From Candidatus Pacearchaeota archaeon (GTDB lineage Archaea > Nanobdellota > Nanobdellia > Pacearchaeales > GW2011-AR1): a DNA stretch of 12,743 nucleotides. The stretch spans positions 1 through 12,743 of the forward strand of contig NZDC01000019.1 of NCBI GenBank assembly GCA_002689985.1, given 5' to 3'. Below are positions 5,940-12,743 of this stretch, in pieces. A program made the translations under genes and the position numbers. Numbering within the stretch: position 1 is the stretch's first letter; every line of letters starts with the position of its first letter. Under the pieces are notes generated by a model. The model was not told the DNA's origin and ran no database searches. It was given only the letters and a program-made list of their open reading frames with translations.

Positions 5940-7556
5940 ATGGATAATAAAGAGATTTTAAAATTTTGTTTAGAAAAAGGACTTTTAATTGATAATGAAC
6001 TTTTAAATTTATTTAGCGAAACTAGTGATGTAGAATCGGTTAAATTAATGATTCAAAAAATAAAAGATTCATCTTCACAGAAAATTATAACTAGAGAGGT
6101 TTTTAATAAAAATAAGGAAAAAGTTAATCAATTTTTTTTAACTCTTCCAAAAGAAAATCAAGAAAAATTAGAAAGTTTAAAAATAAAATTAGGATTAAGT
6201 ATTGAAATATCAAGAAAAACTTCAGAAGTTTCAACCCATTTATCTGAATTTGATAAAAATAAAGAAAATCCAAAGCAAGATCAAATTGATTTTGAAAAAA
6301 AACAAATAGATAATAGTATGTCTAATGTAAAATTAATACATTCTAATTCTATTTTAAATAAAAAACTAGAGGTAAGAGATTTTATCAATTATTTTAGAGG
6401 CAGATATTCTGAAATGAAAAATATTTTACAAGAACGTTCTGAATTGCACAATTTGATTTCAATAAATAAAATAGTCGGAGATAGAAGAAATGTTTCTATA
6501 ATTGGAATAGTTTCTGATAAAAGAATCACTAAAAATAAGAATATTTTACTTGAAGTTGAAGATTTAACTGGCAAAATTAGAGTTTTAATCTCCCAAAATA
6601 AGCCAGATCTTTATAAAAAAACAGAAGATATAACGCTCGACTCTGTAATGGGGTTAAAAGGAGTTGGTAATAGGGAGATAATTTTTGCAAATGACGTTAT
6701 TTTTCCAGATTCAACTATTTTTGAAAGAAAAAAGTCCCCAGTAGAAGAATTTGTTTTATTTACTGCTGATTTGCATATTGGAAGCAAATTGTTTTTAGAA
6801 GAAAATTTCTTGAAATTTATTGATTATTTAAATGGAAAAGTTCCAAATACTCCCGAAGTTGAAAGAATAAAATATTTAGTTATTGCAGGAGATTTAATTG
6901 CAGGTGTTGGAATATATCCTGGACAAGAAAAGGAATTAAAGATAAGTGATGTAGAACAACAATACGCAAAAGCTGCAGAATTACTTGGAAAAATAAGAAA
7001 TAATATCAAAATAATTATTTGCCCTGGAAATCATGATGCATTAAGAATTATGGAGCCACAACCATTACTTGATGAAAAATATGCCTGGCCATTATACAAT
7101 TTAAAAAATGTAATTCTTGTAACAAATCCTTCTCAAATCAATATTGGTTCAAGAAAAGGGTTTGGTGGTTTTGACATTCTTTTGTATCATGGATATTCAT
7201 ACCATTATTATGCAAATAATGTTCCAAAATTAATGAAAGAAAAAGCAGTTCATCAACCAGATAAACTCATGCATTATATCTTAAAACAAAAACATTTAGC
7301 TCCAACTCATTCATCCACCCTTTATTTTCCATCTGCAGAAGATCCTTTAATTATAAAAAATGTTCCAGATATTTTAGTTTCTGCCCATACTCACAAAAGT
7401 GCTGTTTCGTATTATAATAATATTCTTACTATTTCAAGTTCAAGCTGGGAAAGCAAAACAGCATTTCAAGAAAAAATGGGAAATGAGCCTGATTTTTGCA
7501 AAGTTCCAATGTTTAATTTAAAAACAAGAGCAATTAAAGTTTTAGATTTTGAATAA
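5940..7556 (+). CDS. polB: DNA polymerase D small subunit (DP1), 3'-5' exonuclease
   Basis: This is the proofreading subunit of the archaeal replicative polymerase D, 538 residues. The N-terminal part has a helical segment (1-90) and a variable, charged linker (about 100-145). An OB-fold follows (about 180-260, with VSIIGIVSDKR and GKIRVLISQ), then a calcineurin-like/Mre11-like phosphoesterase domain. Metal-binding motifs are complete: D277-x-H279, GD 317-318, GNHD 363-366, H417 (YHGYS) and H483-x-H485, so the exonuclease should be active. Its start lies 25 bp after cdc6. The stop is one base before the HAD gene, and DP2 follows that gene, so both PolD subunits are made from one transcript or operon. 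Confidence 0.96.
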   Translation: MDNKEILKFCLEKGLLIDNELLNLFSETSDVESVKLMIQKIKDSSSQKIITREVFNKNKEKVNQFFLTLPKENQEKLESLKIKLGLSIEISRKTSEVSTHLSEFDKNKENPKQDQIDFEKKQIDNSMSNVKLIHSNSILNKKLEVRDFINYFRGRYSEMKNILQERSELHNLISINKIVGDRRNVSIIGIVSDKRITKNKNILLEVEDLTGKIRVLISQNKPDLYKKTEDITLDSVMGLKGVGNREIIFANDVIFPDSTIFERKKSPVEEFVLFTADLHIGSKLFLEENFLKFIDYLNGKVPNTPEVERIKYLVIAGDLIAGVGIYPGQEKELKISDVEQQYAKAAELLGKIRNNIKIIICPGNHDALRIMEPQPLLDEKYAWPLYNLKNVILVTNPSQINIGSRKGFGGFDILLYHGYSYHYYANNVPKLMKEKAVHQPDKLMHYILKQKHLAPTHSSTLYFPSAEDPLIIKNVPDILVSAHTHKSAVSYYNNILTISSSSWESKTAFQEKMGNEPDFCKVPMFNLKTRAIKVLDFE

Positions 7557-7557
7557 A

Positions 7558-8139
7558 ATGGAAAACAAATTAAAAATAGGAATTGATTTGGACGATGTTG
7601 TTTTCGAATTTGTAAATCCCTTATTAGAAGGTTATAAAGAAAAATACGGTAAAGATATTTCTTTTGAAGAGGTTTTTTCTTATAATTTTCCAACTATTTT
7701 CAATATTTCTCTTAAGGAAGTGATTGATTTGATAGAAGATGTTTTTAAAAAAGAAAAAGTCGAAAATATGTCTTTCTGCGAATTTTCAAAGGAGTCTATA
7801 TTAGATTTATCTAAAAATCATAAGATTTATTTTATTACTTCCCGAATTTTTAGAGAAGGAACTTTGGAAAGTTTAGAAAAATTTTTCTTTGAAACTAACT
7901 TTGAATTAGTTTTTTCTTCTAATCCTTATGCTAAAACTAATGGAAAAACTAAAGGAGAAATTTGTAATGAATTGGGAATAGATTTTATGATTGAAGATAG
8001 TAAGGAGCATGCTGAAGAATGTGTTGGGAAGAATATTAAAGTTTTCTTATTAGATAAACCTTGGAATAAAAATACAGAATCTCATGAAAATATGATTCGA
8101 GTTAAAAATTGGAGAGAAATTATGGAAAAAATAAGATGA
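7558..8139 (+). CDS. HAD-superfamily 5'(3')-deoxyribonucleotidase-like phosphatase
   Basis: The 193-residue protein begins with HAD motif I, GIDLDDVV (nucleophile D10, acid/base D12). Motif II is YFITSR with T94 or S95, motif III probably K132 in GKTKGEIC, and motif IV MIEDS with D147. Layout and length fit the NT5C-type 5' nucleotidase family, which dephosphorylates (deoxy)nucleoside monophosphates in the cytosol; substrate is inferred. ATG 7558 is preferred over in-frame TTG 7549 because it lies one base after the DP1 stop. The gene ends in an ATGA overlap with DP2. Its place between the two polymerase D subunits suggests co-expression with replication, perhaps to trim nucleotide pools or remove unwanted dNMPs, including those released by DP1 proofreading. 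Another HAD phosphatase specificity is possible. Confidence 0.8.
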   Translation: MENKLKIGIDLDDVVFEFVNPLLEGYKEKYGKDISFEEVFSYNFPTIFNISLKEVIDLIEDVFKKEKVENMSFCEFSKESILDLSKNHKIYFITSRIFREGTLESLEKFFFETNFELVFSSNPYAKTNGKTKGEICNELGIDFMIEDSKEHAEECVGKNIKVFLLDKPWNKNTESHENMIRVKNWREIMEKIR

Positions 8140-11100
8140 ATACTCAAACTTATTTTAATGATATTGAGAAAAATGTTAGAAAAGAATATGTTATGGCTGA
8201 AAATGCTAGAAAAAAGGGACTCGATCCTGTAGAAAAGGTAGAAATTCCCTTAGCAAGAAGTTTAGCTGAAAAGGTTGTAGGATTAATTTCAACAGTATAT
8301 CCTCAAGTAGAAGGTTCTGGAATTGCAAAAAGAATACTCGAATTAGAAAAAGAGTATGGAAAGTTAGATACAATGGTGGTGTTTAAAATTGCAGAAGAAG
8401 TTGCAAAACAAAAATTTTGCAAGTTTGAAAGTTTATTACAAGCAATTGAAGCAGGAGTAAGGGTGGGTTTTGCATATACAACTCTGGGAGTTGTTTCAAG
8501 CCCAATTGAAGGATTCACTAAATTAGAATTAGGAAAAACAAGAGATAATAAAGAATATTTTGTTGCTTATTTTTCAGGACCAATTCGTTCTGCAGGAACA
8601 ACTGCAAGTTGTGTTGCTTTAATGTTAATTGATTATTTAAGAGAAATGTTTGGATATGCTAAATATGATCCGGATGATGAAGAAATTAAAAGATATGCAA
8701 CAGAAAATAGAGATTATCATGAAAGAGTTACTAATTTACAATATTTTCCAACAGAAGAAGAAATGTTTTTTTTAGCAAAAAATATTCCTTTTCAAATTTC
8801 AGGAGAACCAACAGAAAAATTAGAAGCATCAAACTATAAAAATTTGGGTAGGGTTGAAACTAATTATCTCAGGGGAGGAATGTGTTTGATTTTTTCAGAA
8901 GGATTAGCTCAAAAAGCACCAAAAGCCTTTAGATTGTTAAATAAAGCAAAGAAAAAAGGACTTATTACAACAGGGTTTGACTTCTTAGAAGAGTATATTG
9001 AATTACATGAGAAAAGAAATATGGGAAAAACAGATGATTCTCCAGCATATATACAGGATTTGGTTGCAGGACGTCCGGTTTTTGGCCATCCTTCAAGATC
9101 AGGCGCATTTAGATTTAGATATGGAAGATCTAGAAATAGTGGATTTAGTGCAGTATCAATTCATCCTGCAACAATGGCAATTACTGACGGATTTATTGCA
9201 ACAGGAACTCAATTAAAAACAGAAAAACCAATTAAGGGAAGTGTTGCAACTTCATGTGATTCAATTGACGGACCAATCGTTAAATTATTTAATGGAAGTG
9301 TAAAAAAAATTCAAACAAAAGAAGAAGCAAAAAGATTATATTCAGATGTTGAAGAAATAATTTATTTAGGAGATATATTATTTTCTTTTGGAGATGTATT
9401 AAATAGAAATTCTAATTTACTCAAATCAGGATATGTTGAAGAATGGTGGAAATTGGATTTAAGGGAAAAAGAGCCTAATTTAGAAAAAGAAATAGATTCT
9501 TTTAATATTTCTTTTGAAAAAGCAATTGAAATAAGCAAAAAATATGAAATTCCTTTGCATCCAAAATATATTTTTTATTGGACAGAGATTTCTACAGATT
9601 ATTTTATTGGATTAATTGAATGGTTAAAATATTCAAAAATAAATAAAAAAATAATTTTTCCATTTAATAAATCAGAGCAAGAAAAATATTCCTTGGGTAA
9701 AAGAGCATTAGAATTACTTGGAATAGAACATATTGTTACAATTGAAAATGTTATTCTAGATGAAGACAATAGCAAAGCCCTTCTTGCAAATTTAGGAGTG
9801 GATTTTAATTTAATAGATAAAGAAAATATTTTATTAAAAGATATTTTTGATGTAAGTAATTTTAATTTAAAAAATTCTGTTTTTGAAATTATTAATTCTG
9901 TTTCTGATTTTGTAATTAAAGATAAGGCCGGAGATTTTATTGGTACAAGAATGGGAAGGCCTGAAAAAGCAAAGCTTAGAAAACTTGCAGGAAGTCCTAA
10001 TGTTTTATTTCCTGTTGGACGAGAAGGCGGGAGATTAAGAAGTGTCCAAGCAGCATGTGAAGAAGGCAGTATTAAAAGCACATTTCCAATTTATCATTGC
10101 AAAAAATGCAATAAAGATACAATTTATTCTATTTGTGAGAATTGTGGAGATAAATCTGAAAAAGTATTTTATTGTTTTGACTGTAAACAGAAATTTGTTA
10201 ATAAAATTTGTCCAGAACATGAAAAATCTAGACCTTATTCTTATCAATCTTTAGATATAAACCATTATTTTAGTAAAGCTAGAGAGAAAATTAACTTTGG
10301 AAAGGCAGAACTTCCCCTATTAATAAAAGGAGTTAGAGGAACATCTTCAGCAGAGCATAAAATGGAGAATCTTTCTAAGGGAATTTTAAGAGCTAAATAT
10401 AATTTACAAGTAAATAAAGATGGAACGATAAGATTTGATGCAACTGAATTGCCTCTAGTTTCTTTTAAACCAAAAGAAATTTCAGTAAGTATAGAACAAC
10501 TTAAAAAATTAGGGTATGATAAGGATATATATGATAAGGAACTTGTTGATGAAAATCAAATTATAGAATTAATGCCTCATGATATTTTGCTTCCAAGTTC
10601 TAGAGATTGTTCAGATGAAAAAGCAGATGATGTTTTTATTAAAATATGCAATTTTATTGATTCCTTGCTTGTTAAATTTTATGGATTAAAACCATTTTAT
10701 AATGTTAAAAAAAGAGAGGATTTAATTGGAATTCTTGGAGTTTGTATGGCTCCTCACAATTGTGCAGGAGTTGCCTGCAGAATCATTGGTTTTTCAAATA
10801 CTCAGGGCCTTTTAGCAAGCCCTTATATGCATGCTGCAATAAGAAGAGATTGTGATGGAGATGAAATGGCAGTTATGTTATTAATGGATGTTTTATTAAA
10901 TTTTTCTCGTGAATTTTTACCAAGTCATAGGGGAGGAACACAGGATGCTCCATTAGTTTTAAATGCAAAAATTGATGCAGGAGAAGTAGATGATCAGATT
11001 TTGGATTTTGAATTAGTTAATGAGTATCCTATTGAACTTTATAGGTTTGCTGAACAAGGAAAACATTCGTCTTTAGTAAAAATTAAGACAGTTAATTCTG

Positions 11101-11600
11101 TTTTAGAAAAGGAAGAAAATCCTTTTATCAAGATGGGTTTTACTCATGATACAACTAATTTTAATGATGGAGTTGTTTGTTCTTCATATAAAACTCTTGA
11201 AACAATGAAGGATAAGGTAAAACACCAAATGGAGCTTGTTGAAAAAATAAGGGCTGTAGATACAAAAGATGCTGCAAGATTAATTATTGAAAGACATTTT
11301 ATTAGGGATATGAAAGGTAATTTAAGGAAATTTTCTATGCAAGGATTTAGGTGTGTTGCTTGCAATGAAATTATGAGAAGACCTCCATTAAAAGGGGTTT
11401 GTTCTAAATGTAAAGGAAAAATAATTTTTACAATTCATGAAGGTGGAATAAAAAAATATCTCGAACCAGCATTAGAGTTAGCTAATAAATATAATTTATC
11501 TCCTTATATTAAACAAAGTTTAGAACTTACAAAAAGATATATTGATTCGGTTTTTGGAAAAGAAATTGAAAAACAAGAAGCATTGGGTAAGTGGTTTTAG
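8136..11600 (+). CDS. polC: DNA polymerase D large catalytic subunit (DP2)
   Basis: This 1154-residue protein is the polymerising subunit of PolD, which uses a two-double-psi-barrel core related to RNA polymerase. The catalytic loop DCDGD is at 905-909. A first zinc-binding cluster starts at C655 (CKKC, CENC, CFDC, then CPEH) and a second at C1073 (CVAC, then CSKC). The tail QEALGKWF fits a PCNA-interacting PIP box (Q-x-x-L-x-x-aromatic-aromatic). ATG 8136 was chosen because it overlaps the HAD stop as ATGA; an in-frame ATG at 8109 lies inside that gene. No intein interrupts the catalytic loop, a known intein site in other archaea. The length is within the family's range and the reading frame is intact. 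It ends 4 nt inside the convergent membrane-protein gene. Confidence 0.97.
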   Translation: MNTQTYFNDIEKNVRKEYVMAENARKKGLDPVEKVEIPLARSLAEKVVGLISTVYPQVEGSGIAKRILELEKEYGKLDTMVVFKIAEEVAKQKFCKFESLLQAIEAGVRVGFAYTTLGVVSSPIEGFTKLELGKTRDNKEYFVAYFSGPIRSAGTTASCVALMLIDYLREMFGYAKYDPDDEEIKRYATENRDYHERVTNLQYFPTEEEMFFLAKNIPFQISGEPTEKLEASNYKNLGRVETNYLRGGMCLIFSEGLAQKAPKAFRLLNKAKKKGLITTGFDFLEEYIELHEKRNMGKTDDSPAYIQDLVAGRPVFGHPSRSGAFRFRYGRSRNSGFSAVSIHPATMAITDGFIATGTQLKTEKPIKGSVATSCDSIDGPIVKLFNGSVKKIQTKEEAKRLYSDVEEIIYLGDILFSFGDVLNRNSNLLKSGYVEEWWKLDLREKEPNLEKEIDSFNISFEKAIEISKKYEIPLHPKYIFYWTEISTDYFIGLIEWLKYSKINKKIIFPFNKSEQEKYSLGKRALELLGIEHIVTIENVILDEDNSKALLANLGVDFNLIDKENILLKDIFDVSNFNLKNSVFEIINSVSDFVIKDKAGDFIGTRMGRPEKAKLRKLAGSPNVLFPVGREGGRLRSVQAACEEGSIKSTFPIYHCKKCNKDTIYSICENCGDKSEKVFYCFDCKQKFVNKICPEHEKSRPYSYQSLDINHYFSKAREKINFGKAELPLLIKGVRGTSSAEHKMENLSKGILRAKYNLQVNKDGTIRFDATELPLVSFKPKEISVSIEQLKKLGYDKDIYDKELVDENQIIELMPHDILLPSSRDCSDEKADDVFIKICNFIDSLLVKFYGLKPFYNVKKREDLIGILGVCMAPHNCAGVACRIIGFSNTQGLLASPYMHAAIRRDCDGDEMAVMLLMDVLLNFSREFLPSHRGGTQDAPLVLNAKIDAGEVDDQILDFELVNEYPIELYRFAEQGKHSSLVKIKTVNSVLEKEENPFIKMGFTHDTTNFNDGVVCSSYKTLETMKDKVKHQMELVEKIRAVDTKDAARLIIERHFIRDMKGNLRKFSMQGFRCVACNEIMRRPPLKGVCSKCKGKIIFTIHEGGIKKYLEPALELANKYNLSPYIKQSLELTKRYIDSVFGKEIEKQEALGKWF

Positions 11601-12743
11601 ATAAACAAATAAAAAATAATTGTAGGAAGTAATAAACAACCCATCATATTTGTTCGTCTTACATTTAAATTTATACAATAAATTCCTGTAAAAGTTGATG
11701 CTATTAAAACTGCAAGCCCTAAAAATCCAGATAATAAAAAAACAAGTGTTATTAAAATACTTAAAGTTCCAAGTGAAAGATAAGTATAATTTACTTTTCC
11801 CATATGTAATGAAAAGAATTTTGCAAGAAACATTGTTAAGAAAAAGGAAATTATTCCACTAACAAAAACAACAGCTAAAATTAATACTAACATTTGTATT
11901 GTTGGATTTCCAATTAATTCTTTAATTGCAACTGTTGCGCCTGTTCTTGTTCTTGAAATTACATATAAGGAAATAAATGAAAAACCCATAACAAGAGTAT
12001 TTGTTGCCCCAATTAAAACTAAAAATCCTTTTTTATCTTTTGTTCTTGAAATAGTATTACCTATAATTGCTGCCTGTCCACTTCCGAGACCTGGAAGAAA
12101 ACTACATAATGGTGAAGCGCATACTGCCCCCATTATTGGAGAAAAAAGTTTTGTTTTTGGTTTTGTTATTTCTTGTTTTGGAATTTGTGTATTATTTTTA
12201 ATACTCATAAGCAAGGTAGAGCTACCAAAAAGACCTGTAAGTAAAGGCAATAGAGGTTCAGATAATCCCATATTTAATACACTCCATCCTAAAAATCCTG
12301 CAAGTAAAAAAACAAATAATGCTGTTAATTTTTTACTTTCTAAAGATATTAAAAAGATTGAAACAAATATTAATAAATAAGGAATAAAGTTTTTTATAAA
12401 ATCATAAGTTTTTGAAATTGCTAAAATTGAAGGATATGTAATAAAAATTAAAATAAAAATTGCAGCTAAACTCCCATATGCTGTTAAAAGTATTGCTTCA
12501 TATCCTTGCCCTTTTTTTAATAACTCATGTCCTGGAAGAACAGATAATTCTGTTTCTGTATCAGGACATCCTAGATATACTGATGGAATAAAATCACAAA
12601 AGGAATGACAAATAGTCATAGAAACAATGAATACTACAAAATAAGTTGGATTTACTCCGCTAAGTAAAGAAACAGATAAAGAAATAAGAAAAACTCCAAT
12701 TAAGTTTGTATGAATCCCAGGTGTTAAGCCTGTAAGAGTTCCA
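11597..12743 (-). CDS. TctA/DUF112-family membrane protein (5' end beyond window)
   Basis: The open frame continues past the right edge, giving at least 381 residues; an internal Met at 12619 is not the likely start because the family motif TGLTPGIHTN lies before it. The protein is strongly hydrophobic with about ten or more membrane segments. It contains two related signature loops, GLTPGIHTN near the visible N-terminus and FLPGLGSGQAA in the second half, as expected for the internally duplicated TctA/DUF112 fold. Bacterial TctA permeases import tricarboxylates together with a periplasmic binding protein (TctC) and small TctB; neither partner is seen here, and archaeal DUF112 proteins mostly have unknown substrates. 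It overlaps the DP2 stop by 4 nt, tail to tail. Substrate is not inferable. Confidence 0.85.
   Translation of the reverse strand, partial: GTLTGLTPGIHTNLIGVFLISLSVSLLSGVNPTYFVVFIVSMTICHSFCDFIPSVYLGCPDTETELSVLPGHELLKKGQGYEAILLTAYGSLAAIFILIFITYPSILAISKTYDFIKNFIPYLLIFVSIFLISLESKKLTALFVFLLAGFLGWSVLNMGLSEPLLPLLTGLFGSSTLLMSIKNNTQIPKQEITKPKTKLFSPIMGAVCASPLCSFLPGLGSGQAAIIGNTISRTKDKKGFLVLIGATNTLVMGFSFISLYVISRTRTGATVAIKELIGNPTIQMLVLILAVVFVSGIISFFLTMFLAKFFSLHMGKVNYTYLSLGTLSILITLVFLLSGFLGLAVLIASTFTGIYCINLNVRRTNMMGCLLLPTIIFYLFI

Noticed and set aside
8998..9216. Second-frame open reading frames inside DP2 (also 10042-10254)
   Set aside because: They are alternative-frame shadows of the conserved polymerase gene, without a start context.
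9599..10081. Minus-strand open frame of 160 codons inside DP2
   Set aside because: It lies wholly within the conserved DP2 gene and has no independent coding character.
10848..10862. Intein at the DP2 catalytic loop
   Set aside because: DCDGD is uninterrupted and flanked by normal DP2 sequence.

Overview
The window is very AT-rich and looks archaeal, most likely from a DPANN lineage (Woesearchaeota/Pacearchaeota-like). The archaeal assignment rests on genes seen directly: an Orc1/Cdc6 initiator and both subunits of the archaea-specific DNA polymerase D. TATA-like boxes also lie about 22-27 bp upstream of several start codons, as expected for leaderless archaeal transcripts. The DPANN assignment is an inference from composition, compact spacing and the style of the small proteins.

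Left region (1 to about 3060), accessory in character. Two convergent genes (271-882 on + and 1129-1785 on -) share one architecture: N-terminal coiled coil, low-complexity linker, C-terminal helix-turn-helix. In both, the linker-coding DNA is a cluster of short repeats. Gene 1 carries 9-bp GCTGTCCAA units, and four more copies lie upstream of the gene; one 25-bp stretch upstream matches a stretch inside the gene at 24 of 25 positions. Gene 2 carries an 8-unit GACA microsatellite, four CTTCGACA units and an origin-recognition-box-like dyad. A DNA-binding protein whose gene carries iterons in its linker recalls phage lambda O, where the replication origin lies inside the initiator gene. I consider this the best candidate for an undescribed system here. 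It is followed on the minus strand by a NUMOD3 / PD-(D/E)XK homing-endonuclease-like gene and a tightly linked small winged-helix gene.

Middle region (3060-4700). A two-gene minus-strand operon of unrecognised proteins and a PRC-barrel gene lead to a 431-bp intergenic region with the layout of a chromosomal origin: a 67-bp stretch with no G or C, flanked by outward-pointing ORB-like dyads, with a third dyad beside the cdc6 promoter.

Right region (4703-11600), a replication operon: orc1/cdc6, PolD small subunit (DP1), a HAD-family 5'(3')-deoxyribonucleotidase-like gene, and PolD large subunit (DP2). The last three are separated by 1 nt or overlap, which implies coordinated translation. The HAD enzyme between the two polymerase subunits suggests a nucleotide-housekeeping role tied to replication. 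A convergent TctA/DUF112-type membrane protein overlaps the end of DP2 by 4 nt and runs off the right edge of the window.

No tRNA, rRNA, CRISPR array or insertion sequence was seen.
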